A stretch of 64,000 bases of DNA from an uncultured Clostridia bacterium (lineage in GTDB: Bacteria > Bacillota > Clostridia > TANB77 > CAG-508), in the NCBI GenBank assembly GCA_947628715.1, contig CANRAW010000003.1:16914-80913 (forward strand), read 5' to 3'. Both the position numbers and the translations under genes were made by a program. Position 1 is the first letter of the stretch. Each line of letters begins with the position of its first letter. The notes below the pieces were generated by a model. It did no database searches. It was not told the DNA's origin and saw only the letters and a program-made list of their open reading frames with translations. Positions 1 to 10,166 of this stretch are shown in pieces.

Positions 1-127
1 ATTGTTTTTTAGTTTCAATTTCTTCTATTAAGTAAGTTTCATCATCTGTATTTACTTTTAAAATCTTTCCATATTGCACATATTTTCCTATTGCAAAAGG
101 TTTTATTTGTCCTTCTTTAAATAACAT
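1..127 (-). CDS. hypothetical protein (partial, runs off window)
   Basis: Open frame from ATG at 127: MLFKEGQIKPFAIGKYVQYGKILKVNTDDETYLIEEIETKKQ. Confidence 0.5.
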   Translation of the reverse strand, partial: MLFKEGQIKPFAIGKYVQYGKILKVNTDDETYLIEEIETKKQ

Positions 128-134
128 TTTTTAT

Positions 135-311
135 TTATCCTTCCATTGTTATATTATTTATTACATTTACTAACCCATCACTAATACCTAAAAAAGATCT
201 ATTTTTTGCCTCTTTTTGAATTGCTGTTTGTATTTGCTTATATGTATAATTACTATATAATTCTCTTTCTAGATCATCTATTAGTCTAAGTATAATTGTT
301 GCTTTTCTCAA
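135..311 (-). CDS. small hypothetical protein, TTG start
   Basis: Frame LRKATIILRLIDDLERELYSNYTYKQIQTAIQKEAKNRSFLGISDGLVNVINNITMEG* with GA-rich region upstream. Confidence 0.45.
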   Translation of the reverse strand: MRKATIILRLIDDLERELYSNYTYKQIQTAIQKEAKNRSFLGISDGLVNVINNITMEG

Positions 312-343
312 ATTTATACCTTCTTTCTATTTAATTTCAATAT

Positions 344-631
344 TTAATCATCTTTTTTAACAGTTAAAAACTTTATTATATCTTCTGTAATTCTATAATA
401 TCTCTCTATTTTGCTTATAACACTACTATCTGCTTCAAATTCAAATAGAACATAATATCCTTCTTTATATTTTTGAATTTCATAAGCAAATTTTCTCTTT
501 CCTAATTCTTCTACTTTTGTAATAGATCCATTATTAGTATTTATTATTTCTTTTATTTTTTCTATTATTGTTTTTATTTCTTGATCTTCTGCTTTTGGTG
601 TTACTATAATTATACTTTCATATTTGTTCAT
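344..631 (-). CDS. rpsF: 30S ribosomal protein S6
   Basis: MNKYESIIIVTPKAEDQEIKTIIEKIKEII...GKRKFAYEIQKYKEGYYVLFEFEA, typical bS6. Confidence 0.9.
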   Translation of the reverse strand: MNKYESIIIVTPKAEDQEIKTIIEKIKEIINTNNGSITKVEELGKRKFAYEIQKYKEGYYVLFEFEADSSVISKIERYYRITEDIIKFLTVKKDD

Positions 632-637
632 TATTTT

Positions 638-1309
638 TCATTTCCTTTCTATTATTTCAAATTTATCTTCTCCGATTATTAAACCTAGTGAACTACCATT
701 TTCCCATATCATATGAATTGTGCCAATATCATCTACAAAGTCTACAATTCCTATTGTTCCGTCTGGTACAGGCTGTGGATCGTTGTGCATTTTTATAAGT
801 TGTATCTTAGTTCCTTTTTTGTATTTTGATCTTATTTTTTCAATATCTTCATCAGTAATTTTTTTCATATTATTTTTTAATATAGAAATAGTATCTTGTA
901 ATTGTTTACCTTTATTTATAAAATTTTCTACCTCTTTGTTAAGTTCTTTTCCTAAGCAATAAGCATATACAAAACCTTTTAAAGCATAATCTGTTGAATA
1001 TTCTGTTTGTATATAATCGTATATTTCAAATATTCTTTTTTGTTCTTCTGTAAATGTTTCTTTTAATCCATTTTCAGCCTCAACAAGTTCATTTGACAAA
1101 AATAAGTGTGTGTTTGTTACTTTATAAGCCAAACTAATAAAATTAGTAAATATACTTTCTAATATATTTATATTAGGATCTTTTTCTTGCTCCTTCTGAA
1201 AATAATTATTAAATGTTGTTATATATTTTTCTACTAACTTTTCATCATCTTTTGCTTTGTTTAGTAATTTTTTTAGTTCTTCTTTACTTTTCATATTTTT
1301 ACTTCTCAC
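638..1309 (-). CDS. DUF4314-like, phage/mobile-element-type protein
   Basis: C-terminal KYKKGTKIQLIKMHNDPQPVPDGTIGIVDFVDDIGTIHMIWENGSSLGLI. Confidence 0.55.
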   Translation of the reverse strand: MRSKNMKSKEELKKLLNKAKDDEKLVEKYITTFNNYFQKEQEKDPNINILESIFTNFISLAYKVTNTHLFLSNELVEAENGLKETFTEEQKRIFEIYDYIQTEYSTDYALKGFVYAYCLGKELNKEVENFINKGKQLQDTISILKNNMKKITDEDIEKIRSKYKKGTKIQLIKMHNDPQPVPDGTIGIVDFVDDIGTIHMIWENGSSLGLIIGEDKFEIIERK

Positions 1310-1416
1310 TTTCTTTGATTGCTTTCCTTATTCTATGACTATTGAAAACATTTCTGCAATAATAAGTGCTACATAATTAATCTTGATCCTTGTTTTGCTT
1401 TTATTTTTCATAAATA

Positions 1417-1803
1417 TTATTTAACAATCCAATAATTATATATAGACTTGTGTTCACAATTCCAAGTATCATAAACATTTTTATCCTTAATAACAGTTAA
1501 ATGTCTTGCAACTTTTACAATATATACTTGATCCTCTTTTGCTAATTCATTGCAAAATTCTTTTATTGTATATCTTGTGTTATCTTCTCTTTTAGGCATT
1601 GCCTGTTTTTCATAACCTAAGTATTTCAAATATTCTTCCCAATTTTTATGATCATTTATTATTAATGCTCTTTCAATTCCAAGTGCTGAAAGTTCACTAT
1701 ATACATCTTGCCATTCTTTACCTGTTGCAAATGATATTGCTCTGATTACACAGTCGCCTGTTCTTCTTTTTTTTGGATTATTATTGAAAAATATATATCC
1801 CAT
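1417..1803 (-). CDS. small phage-type protein, possible cysteine-peptidase-like fold
   Basis: RRTGDCVIRAISFATGKEWQDVYSEL...HLTVIKDKNVYDTWNCEHKSIYNYWIVK (Cys and His motifs). Confidence 0.4.
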   Translation of the reverse strand: MGYIFFNNNPKKRRTGDCVIRAISFATGKEWQDVYSELSALGIERALIINDHKNWEEYLKYLGYEKQAMPKREDNTRYTIKEFCNELAKEDQVYIVKVARHLTVIKDKNVYDTWNCEHKSIYNYWIVK

Positions 1804-1855
1804 TATTACTACCTCTTATCTTCTTAAACATTAAAAGTTAGATGTTGCCAATAAC

Positions 1856-2254
1856 TTAATCGTAAATGTACTGCTCTAACTTTTTTTTACATTCACAACA
1901 TAAGTCATCTATTGTAACATCTAACTTATTACTAACAATATCTATGCAATTTTTACAGCCTTTTGTTGCAATTATTTTTGCAATATTAGCAGACTTAATA
2001 TACTGTAATCTTAATTTTACTTGTTTCTTTATATTAGGATATTTTTTCATTAGTTTATTATAATTTTTTATAATGTATGAATACCTTTCTTCCGTAAGCC
2101 CTGTCAAATTTCTAGCCCTAGGATCTAACATATTATATTTACCTTGTTGTCTTACTACTTCATAACGTAATAAATCATCTTTGATCCTATTTTTTTTGCT
2201 TATAAATAATATCTTTTTGTTCTGATCTTTTATTTTTTCTTTTTTTAAACACAT
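1856..2254 (-). CDS. hypothetical protein (accessory element)
   Basis: 132 aa open frame with CxxC pairs near C-terminus. Confidence 0.4.
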   Translation of the reverse strand: MCLKKEKIKDQNKKILFISKKNRIKDDLLRYEVVRQQGKYNMLDPRARNLTGLTEERYSYIIKNYNKLMKKYPNIKKQVKLRLQYIKSANIAKIIATKGCKNCIDIVSNKLDVTIDDLCCECKKKLEQYIYD

Positions 2255-2353
2255 ATTAACACCCCCTTTTAATCTAGAATTATCGATATTAATTATATAA
2301 TCAAATTTCTTTTAATTCACTCTGTTAGGGGATTTTTAAATTATGTAACGGGT

Positions 2354-2560
2354 TTATTTTTTCATAATTTCAAATGCTTTTTGTAAGTTAATTTTTGATT
2401 TTTCAAGAACAATATTAATATAATTGTAGTCATCTCTATTTAGTTCAGTCGTAAATTCTGTCTGATTAATAAAATTATTTATTATCTTATTTATGGCATA
2501 AACATTCTCTATCAGTTTACTATCAAAAATAGTTTCTTTGATCTCAATTATTTTTACCAT
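2354..2560 (-). CDS. small hypothetical protein
   Basis: 68 aa open frame downstream of repeat-containing intergenic region. Confidence 0.35.
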   Translation of the reverse strand: MVKIIEIKETIFDSKLIENVYAINKIINNFINQTEFTTELNRDDYNYINIVLEKSKINLQKAFEIMKK

Positions 2561-2623
2561 TAATAGACCTCTTTCATTATAATTATTCTAATAATATTTT
2601 ACTTTTTATGTACTAATTTTAAA

Positions 2624-2710
2624 AAAATGTCATTTTTGTCATTTTCTTATTTTAATAAATTTTTTCAAATTTATATGCTATAAAAATAAAAATGTCATTT
2701 TTGTCATTTT
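2624..2710. repeat. two copies of AAAATGTCATTTTTGTCATTTT about 65 bp apart
   Basis: Direct repeats at 2624-2645 and 2689-2710, each with two TGTCA half-sites, upstream of the minus-strand small-gene cluster. Confidence 0.6.
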
Positions 2711-2866
2711 TTTAATTATATGCTTTAAAAAAATCCCTTTATTTTCCCTTTATAAGATCCTGTTATATGTATTTTAATGCACTTTTTTGTATTTCTTAAT
2801 ATAATATATAGAAGTTTTAAATATAAAAAAAAGATATAGAATTATATTTTTTCTATATCCTTTTTT

Positions 2867-2957
2867 TGGCGTAGGTGGAGGGATTTGAACCCTCGCAGCC
2901 CTTACGAACTCTAATGGTTTAGCAAACCATCCCCTTCAACCACTTGGGTACACCTAC
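2867..2957 (-). tRNA. tRNA-Ser(GCT)
   Basis: GTAGGTGTACCCAAGTGGTTGAAGGGG...TTTGCTAAACC...GGTTCAAATCC...CACCTACGCCA; long variable arm. Confidence 0.92.
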
Positions 2958-3021
2958 ATATTAAATTTTATATATTTTTTAAATAATGTAAAGGGGTTTT
3001 ATCCTTCTATTTATATTTATC

Positions 3022-3067
3022 CTACAAGTTTAGCAAACTCGCCCCTTCAACCACTTGGGTACACCTA
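3022..3067 (-). pseudogene. 5'-half tRNA-Ser(GCT) fragment
   Basis: GTAGGTGTACCCAAGTGGTTGAAGGGGCGAGTTTGCTAAACT repeated upstream of the intact gene, but no T-arm or 3' acceptor follows. Confidence 0.75.
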
Positions 3068-3189
3068 CATATTTAATTTTTTATCTTTAAGCATTTTTGC
3101 TTTAGATACTTTCCTATTATAATATATTTTTTCTGTTAAGTCAACATTTTTTATAAACTTACCAAAATTTTCTGAAATTCTTATATATA

Positions 3190-3282
3190 TGGCGGAGAGT
3201 GTGGGATTTGAACCCACGATAGGATATTGTCCTACACCAATTTTCGAGACTGGCACCTTAAACCGAACTCAGACAACTCTCC
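3190..3282 (-). tRNA. tRNA-Ser(CGA)
   Basis: GGAGAGTTGTCTGAGT...CCAGTCTCGAAAATTGG...GGTTCAAATCC...ACTCTCCGCCA. Confidence 0.9.
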
Positions 3283-3416
3283 ATATTACTTATTTACATT
3301 AATTTGTTTTGCAAATATACCAAAAGTTCAATTTAACTTAACCTTATTGCTTCGGAAAAATCTTGCATTTTTTCCTATACAATAAACAAAGAACGGCAAT
3401 TCTCCGTTCTTTATTA

Positions 3417-3508
3417 TGGCGCAGAGGGTGGGATTCGAACCCACGGTAGGCTATTAACCTACGGCAATTTTCAAGACTGCTGCCATAAACCAACTCGACC
3501 ACCTCTGC
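3417..3508 (-). tRNA. tRNA-Ser(TGA)
   Basis: GCAGAGGTGGTCGAGT...GCAGTCTTGAAAATTGC...GGTTCGAATCC...CCTCTGCGCCA. Confidence 0.92.
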
Positions 3509-3671
3509 ATGTATTTTGTTTCAACAAACAATATATATATTAACATATTTATTTTATGATGTCAATATTTTTTTCAAACTTCTTTATGTTAATATTTACC
3601 TTTTTCACACCATATAGTCTCTATTTAAAACAAAAAGTGAAAATACCACTTTTTGTTTTTCATATTCGACT

Positions 3672-4167
3672 TTATGAATTCATTGCTCTTTTTATTGCTT
3701 CACTTTCTTCTGGAGTTATATTGTATATTGACTGTCCATTTTCTACAGGTTTTGCATATATATTAGACATTTCTCTAGAATATATACCGATTTAATACTA
3801 CTCCATCATTTCTTTCATCTAACAAAGCAAGTGTAAAACTTAAATCACTGCCAACATCTTTATACGCATTATATCTATATACTCCAACTTTTTGTATGCA
3901 ATTTTTTATATCTGTATCTATCTTTTCACAAAATTGTTCGAGTTCTTCATTTTTTGCTATCGTCTTATTGATTTTTTCAATATGCTTGTCTAATATTTCT
4001 TGCATATTTTCTCCATTACCGAGTTTTTTCATAAATTTTTTATATTTTTTATTTATTCTACTTAGTTTTATGAGAGTTGTTATATACAAAACAAACATAA
4101 TAACTATTGCACCTAATAATATTATTAAAAACGAATCCGTTTTTATAAATTCAAAAAAGTTATCCAA
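3672..4167 (-). CDS. DUF4446 family protein, full length only with +1 recoding at CGGT
   Basis: ORF stops at LNRYIF*; dropping C of CGG (3787-3789) gives LNGIYSREMSNIYAKPVENGQSIYNITPEESEAIKRAMNS*, the expected family C-terminus; 496 nt minus 1 = 165 codons. Confidence 0.8.
3786..3789 (-). other. CGGT +1 recoding site (Gly) in DUF4446 gene
   Basis: AAT CGG TAT ATA TTC TAG in zero frame vs AAT GGT ATA TAT TCT AGA in +1. Confidence 0.8.
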
Positions 4168-4186
4168 CTTCTACACTTCCTTTGTT

Positions 4187-5044
4187 TTATTCTTTTATTA
4201 ATTCTAGTAATCTCTCTAAGTCGTCATTTGACTTATATTCTATTACTATTTTACCTTTTCTTTGACCTGCTTGTAAACATACTTTTGTACCGAAGAAACT
4301 TTGGAAGGAATCCTCTATATCTCTATATATAGCCTCATATTTACTATCTTTTTTCTTCATTTTCTTTTTTACTTGAGTCTTTTCTTCTACCTCTCTTACG
4401 TTAGAACCTTTTTCTATTATTCTGTTTGCCATCTCAAGTTGCTTGTCTCCATCTTCTATTGCAAGTAAAGCTCTGCAGTGTCCTTCTGTTAGTTTTCCCT
4501 CTTTTGCAAGTTCTAATACCCTATTATCTAAATTTAAAATTCTTACTGTATTCGCAATTGCACTTCTGCTTTTTCCTAAAATTTCTGAAACTTGTTGTTG
4601 TGTTAATGAATATTCGTCCATTAAAAGCTTTATACCACTTGCTTTTTCAACAGCATTTAAGTCTTCCCTTTGAATATTTTCAATTAATGCGATTTCTTTA
4701 TTTTTTCTGACATCATTATCTCTTACTATAGCTTGTATATCTTTTAATCCAGCTTTTTTACAAGCTCTCCATCTTCTTTCTCCTGCAATAATTTCATAAT
4801 ATCCTTCTTTTTTTGCAACTACTATAGGCTGTATTAATCCATATCTTTTTATAGAATCTGCAAGTTCTCCTAGTGATTCATCTTCGAAATATTTTCTAGG
4901 TTGCTCACGATTTGGTTCAACCTCATTTATTGATAAATTAATTATTTTTTCACCATCTTGAATTTCTTCTTCTGGTAAAACAGTATTTGTAAATAACGCA
5001 TCTAGCCCTTTTCCTAATCCTGTTTTCTTTGCCATTTCCCCCAT
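4187..5044 (-). CDS. parB: chromosome-partitioning protein ParB/Spo0J
   Basis: KKTGLGKGLDALF, PRKYFEDESLGELADSIKRYGLIQPIVV, GERRWRACK. Confidence 0.95.
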   Translation of the reverse strand: MGEMAKKTGLGKGLDALFTNTVLPEEEIQDGEKIINLSINEVEPNREQPRKYFEDESLGELADSIKRYGLIQPIVVAKKEGYYEIIAGERRWRACKKAGLKDIQAIVRDNDVRKNKEIALIENIQREDLNAVEKASGIKLLMDEYSLTQQQVSEILGKSRSAIANTVRILNLDNRVLELAKEGKLTEGHCRALLAIEDGDKQLEMANRIIEKGSNVREVEEKTQVKKKMKKKDSKYEAIYRDIEDSFQSFFGTKVCLQAGQRKGKIVIEYKSNDDLERLLELIKE

Positions 5045-5070
5045 TCCTTTCTTCTTACGATATCTAACTT

Positions 5071-5865
5071 TTATTCTTCCTTCATGTGCTTAGCTTTATT
5101 TTCTTCTTCATTTTTCTTTAAAAGTTCTTTTGCAAGTTTTTCATAACATTTAGCCCCTTTTGATTTTGGGTCATACATAGTTATAGGCATTCCATAACTT
5201 GGTGCTTCACTTAGTTTAATATTTCTTGGAATTATTGTCTTATATACTCTATCTTCAAAGTATCTTTTAACTTCCTTTACTACTTGATTTGATAAATTCG
5301 TTCTTACATCGTACATTGTAAGAAGTGCTCCCTCGATTTCAATAGATTTATTCAAATGTCTTTTTACCAAATTAACAGTATTTATAAGTTGACCAAGTCC
5401 TTCTAGTGCATAATATTCGCACTGAACTGGTATTAAAACACTATCTGATGCAGTAAAAGCATTAAGAGTAATTAATCCTAATGAAGGTGGGCAGTCAATT
5501 ATTATGTAATCAAACTTTTCTTTTACCTCGTCTATTCTTTCTTTTAGTCTATGTTCTCTAGACATTAATGAAACAAGCTCAACCTCAGCTCCTGCAAGGT
5601 TTATATTAGAAGGACATACTTTTAAATTTTTTATTTTTGTATCTTTTAAAGTCGATTCTATGCTTTCCTCATTAATTATTACATCATATATTGACTTTTC
5701 AATTTCTTTGCTAATGCCAAGTCCACTTGTTGCATTTCCCTGTGGGTCTGCATCCATTAATAGAACCTTTTTTCCTTTTTTAGCAAGCACTGTGCTTAAG
5801 TTTATAGAAGTTGTTGTTTTACCAACTCCCCCTTTTTGGTTCGCTATTGAAATAACTTTTCCCAA
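5071..5865 (-). CDS. parA: ParA/Soj ATPase
   Basis: MGKVISIANQKGGVGKTTTSINLS deviant Walker A. Confidence 0.95.
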   Translation of the reverse strand: MGKVISIANQKGGVGKTTTSINLSTVLAKKGKKVLLMDADPQGNATSGLGISKEIEKSIYDVIINEESIESTLKDTKIKNLKVCPSNINLAGAEVELVSLMSREHRLKERIDEVKEKFDYIIIDCPPSLGLITLNAFTASDSVLIPVQCEYYALEGLGQLINTVNLVKRHLNKSIEIEGALLTMYDVRTNLSNQVVKEVKRYFEDRVYKTIIPRNIKLSEAPSYGMPITMYDPKSKGAKCYEKLAKELLKKNEEENKAKHMKEE

Positions 5866-6074
5866 CTGTCTGATACCTCCTTTTCATTTGTCTTTTTGAT
5901 ATTGCTATATTACCCGAGTGTAACATCTTTGCTTTAAATATGCACATTACAGGCTAATCGATATATTATTGCTTTAGAAAATTTCGACTTATTTTTCTAA
6001 AGCAAAAACAAAAATCGACATACTAATAATATAAAATTATTATTAATATGTCAATGTTTTTTTTGTAAATTTTT

Positions 6075-7953
6075 TTACTTTCTTCTCATTTGTTCTAAAT
6101 ATATTAATAGAACTGAAATATCGGCTGGAGATACCCCTGAAATTCTAGATGCCTGACCAACTGAAGATGGTTTATGTTTATTTAATTTTTGTCTAGCCTC
6201 TAAGCTAAGCCCCTTTATTTCTTCATAATTTATATCCTCTTTTAGTTCTTTTTGTTCTAATTTTTTAAACTTTTCAACCTGTTCTTCCTGCATCTTTATA
6301 TATCCTTCATATTTAAGTTGAATTTCTACTTCTTTTATGACATCTTTTGGTAAATTATTATTTCTTTCCTCATCAATTTCTGCTAAATCGTTATATGATA
6401 ATTCTGTTCTTTTAAGCAATTCTACTAGCTTTACTCCTGTTTCAATAGGTGATGTTTCACGAGAAACTAAAAAGTTATTGACCTTTTCACTAGGCTTAAT
6501 TGTAGTATTTCTTATTCTTTCAATTTCATTTTGTATCATTTCTTTTTTCAATGTAAATTTATCATATCTTTCTTTTGAAATAAGTCCGAACTTTATATCC
6601 TTTTTCTGTTAGTCTTAAATCAGCATTATCTTGTCTTAATAATAGTCTATATTCCGCACGTGAAGTCATCATTCTATATGGTTCATTTGTTCCTTTTGTA
6701 ACTATATCATCAATAAGAACTCCAATATACGCATCAGATCTATCTAATATTAGTGGCTTTTCTCCCTTTAGCTTTAATCCAGCATTTATTCCTGCAATTA
6801 TTCCTTGAGCTGCAGCTTCTTCATAGCCAGAAGTTCCATTTATTTGCCCAGCAAAAAACATACCTGAGATATTTTTTAGTTCTAGTGAAAGTTTCAATTG
6901 AGATGGTTCTATGCAATCATATTCAATTGCATACGCTGGTCTTGTAAATTCAACATGTTCTAGCCCTGGTATCGTTCTATACATTTCAATTTGTACGTCT
7001 TCTGGAAGTGATGAGCTCATTCCTTGTACATACATTTCTTCAGTATCGAGGCCCATAGGCTCTATAAATATTTGATGTCTTGGTTTATCACTAAATCTTA
7101 CAACTTTATCTTCAATTGATGGACAATATCTTGGTCCTGTCCCTTCGATTTTTCCTGCATATAAAGGTGAACGATGTAAATTTTTTCTAATTATTTCATG
7201 CGTTTTTTCATTTGTATATGTTAAATAGCATGGTACTTGATTGATTTTTCTTTCTTCATTTTCAAATGAAAACATTTCTATTTCGTCATCCCCATTTTGT
7301 ATTTCCATTTTAGAAAAATCAATTGTTTTTTTGTTTACTCTCGCTGGTGTTCCTGTTTTAAATCTTACAATTTCTATTCCTAAATCTTTCAAACATTTTG
7401 ATAATTGATTTGCTGGAAACACGCCATCTGGTCCACTTTCATAAGATACTTCACCTATAAATATTTTTCCTTTTAAATATGTACCTGTTGCCAATATAAC
7501 TGCTTTTACATTATATATTGCACCAATATTTGTTTCAACACTTTTTACTTTTCCATCTTCTACACCTATATTAATTATTTCTGCCTGTTTTATGAAAAGA
7601 TTATCTTGTTTTTCTAAAGTGTGTTTCATTTCTATATGATATTTTTTTCTATCTGCTTGTGCTCTTAATGAGTGGACTGCAGGTCCTTTTGAAGTATTTA
7701 ACATCCTAGATTGTATAAATGTTTTATCTATATTCTTACCCATTTCTCCGCCAAGTGCGTCTATTTCTCTAACTAAATGTCCTTTAGATGTTCCTCCTAT
7801 ATTAGGGTTACATGGCATATTTCCTATTGCTTCAAGGCTTATTGAAAACATTAATGTTTTGAACCCCATTTTTGCTGTTGCAAGTGCTGCCTCACATCCA
7901 GCATGTCCTCCTCCAATAACTGCTACATCATATTCTCCAGCATAATAACTCAT
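6075..7953 (-). CDS. mnmG: tRNA uridine-5-carboxymethylaminomethyl modification protein MnmG/GidA (one +1 recoding)
   Basis: N-terminal ORF 6562-7953 and C-terminal ORF 6075-6551 join at CGGA: ...[25 protein letters not shown]...; 1879 minus 1 nt = 626 codons. Confidence 0.95.
6453..6468. promoter_or_regulatory. candidate parS site TGTTTCACGAGAAACT
   Basis: 14/16 match to consensus TGTTTCACGTGAAACA, inside mnmG near parAB. Confidence 0.65.
6585..6588 (-). other. CGGA +1 recoding site (Gly) in mnmG
   Basis: GTT CGG ACT TAT vs GTT GGA CTT ATT (VGLIS). Confidence 0.9.
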
Positions 7954-7988
7954 TTTTTGGTTGCTCCTTTACTATTATTTTTTTACAA

Positions 7989-8004
7989 TGTTTCACGATA
8001 AACA
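7989..8004. promoter_or_regulatory. candidate parS site TGTTTCACGATAAACA
   Basis: 14/16 match to parS consensus in mnmG-mnmE intergenic region. Confidence 0.65.
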
Positions 8005-8010
8005 TTTTAT

Positions 8011-9387
8011 TTATTTACCAAGACAAAACTTTTTAAATATTTCATTTATAATATCTTCTGATACACTTTCTCCAGTTATATTACCAATTTCATTTAGAAT
8101 TTCGTTTATATATATTGTTATAACATCAATTGGCATATTATTTTGTATTGATTCTTTTACATTTTTTGTATGTTTTATCATATTTTGAATTGCATCTTTG
8201 TGCCTATTATTAGTAATTGTTAAGCTATCGTCAATTTCTATTTCATTAAATCTATACATTTCTGATATAGCATTAAATATGTTTTCTATTCCTTCTTTAT
8301 TTAATGCTGAAATCTTTAGTATTTTCTTATTTTCTGTAATATTTTTTATATCATTTTCTGATATTTTCATTGGTAAATCAACTTTATTTAATAAAATTAT
8401 GGCCTTTTTTTCCTCTACAAATTCTAATATTTGCCTATCTTCTTCGTTAAGTTCTTTACTTGCATCAATTATTGCTATAATTAAATCTGCTTCATTTGCT
8501 ATATTTTTCGATTTATTTATTCCTATTTTTTCAACAGCATCCTCTGTCTCTCTTATCCCAGCAGTGTCTATGATTTTTATAGGAATTCCATCAATTTGTA
8601 TAAATTCCTCTATTGTATCTCTTGTTGTTCCTTCATATTCTGTTACAATTGCTCTTTCTTCTTTTAATATTACATTTAAAAGCGAGGATTTTCCAGCATT
8701 TGGTCTTCCTATTATTGCAATTTTTAATCCTTCTTTTATTAGTTTTCCATTTTCAAAAGTTTTTCTTAAATTTAATAAATCATTTTCTATATCTTCTACA
8801 GTAACTAATACTTTATTAGATGTAACTTCTTCAACATCATATTCAGGATAATCAATAGATGCCTCTATATCAACTAAAATATCCATTATCTTTTTCTTGA
8901 TATTTTTCAATTTTTCTGACAAGTATCCATCTAATTGTTTTACTGATGCTTTTGCTTCTTTTTCCGTTTTTGCATTAATTATGTCAATTACTGCTTCTGC
9001 TTGAGTTAAATCAATTCTTCCATTTAGAAATGCTCTTTTGGTAAATTCTCCTGGTTCTGCAAGTTGTGCACCATTTTTTAAGCACAATTCTAATATCTTA
9101 TTCATAATTACAATTCCACCGTGAGAATTTATCTCGCACATATTTTCCGTTGTAAAGGATTTTGGTGCTTTAAAAAAGGAAACTAATACTTCATCAACTA
9201 TTTCGTCTCCTGAGACAATATGACCGTAATTAATAGTATTCGGTTTTATGTCAATTTTTTTTGTCTTAGGTTTGAATATTTTACTTATAATTTCAAAGCA
9301 CTCTTCTCCACTCATTCTTATAATACCTATTCCACTGTTTCCAAGTGCAGTTGATATTGCAACAATTGTACTCATTTTTCCTCCCAA
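8011..9387 (-). CDS. mnmE: tRNA modification GTPase MnmE/TrmE
   Basis: IVAISTALGNSGIGIIRMSG, GRPNAGKSSLLN, C-terminal FCLGK. Confidence 0.97.
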   Translation of the reverse strand: MGGKMSTIVAISTALGNSGIGIIRMSGEECFEIISKIFKPKTKKIDIKPNTINYGHIVSGDEIVDEVLVSFFKAPKSFTTENMCEINSHGGIVIMNKILELCLKNGAQLAEPGEFTKRAFLNGRIDLTQAEAVIDIINAKTEKEAKASVKQLDGYLSEKLKNIKKKIMDILVDIEASIDYPEYDVEEVTSNKVLVTVEDIENDLLNLRKTFENGKLIKEGLKIAIIGRPNAGKSSLLNVILKEERAIVTEYEGTTRDTIEEFIQIDGIPIKIIDTAGIRETEDAVEKIGINKSKNIANEADLIIAIIDASKELNEEDRQILEFVEEKKAIILLNKVDLPMKISENDIKNITENKKILKISALNKEGIENIFNAISEMYRFNEIEIDDSLTITNNRHKDAIQNMIKHTKNVKESIQNNMPIDVITIYINEILNEIGNITGESVSEDIINEIFKKFCLGK

Positions 9388-9470
9388 AATTAAAAGATCA
9401 AAGTAAAATCCTATATCAAAAAAACTTTTGAATATAAAATCCTAACTTTGACCTTAGATTATATATTTTT

Positions 9471-10166
9471 TTATTTTAAAGAAACTACTATTTTTCTATG
9501 AGTTCCTTCTCCTACACTAATTGTTTTTACTTTATTGTTTTCTTGTAATTTAGTGTGTATTATTTTTCTTTCATAAGGTGTCATTGGTTCTAATGTAATT
9601 GATTTTCTGCTTCTAACAACACTCTTTGCAATCTTTTCTGCAAGCTCTTCAAGTGCTTTTTTCCTCTTATCTCTATATCCTAAAATATCTAATTCGACTC
9701 TTATTCTTTCTTTATTATTTTTTACTGCTATTGCACTTAATATAGATTGCATTGCATTTAGTGTTTCTCCCCTATACCCTATTAGGAAGTCTGCTTCTTT
9801 TTCGTCAATTACAATTTTTATTGTATTGTCTTCTATCTTACAATCATATTTTATTTCATTTCCTGTTGTTTGTAATAAGAATTTATCTAAAAATTCTGTT
9901 ACTTGATTTTTTGCATCATTTAATATATTTTCATCAATTTTTACTTCTTCAATATTTTTCTCATTTACTCTGTTTTCTTCTCTTTTTTCTTTTAATGTCA
10001 TTTCAACTTTTACAACTCTAGGTGCTAATATATCAAAGAAACTTCTTTTTTCTTCATTTTCTAATACTTTTATTTCTACTTCATTTTTTGAGACTTTTAA
10101 TTCTTTTAAACCTTTTTCAATTGCTTCGTTTGTAGTTCTTCCTTCGAATATTTTTGAGTTAGGCAT
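9471..10166 (-). CDS. jag: Jag/KhpB RNA-binding protein
   Basis: Jag-N, KH-like LIGYRGETLNAMQSI, R3H domain. Confidence 0.9.
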   Translation of the reverse strand: MPNSKIFEGRTTNEAIEKGLKELKVSKNEVEIKVLENEEKRSFFDILAPRVVKVEMTLKEKREENRVNEKNIEEVKIDENILNDAKNQVTEFLDKFLLQTTGNEIKYDCKIEDNTIKIVIDEKEADFLIGYRGETLNAMQSILSAIAVKNNKERIRVELDILGYRDKRKKALEELAEKIAKSVVRSRKSITLEPMTPYERKIIHTKLQENNKVKTISVGEGTHRKIVVSLK

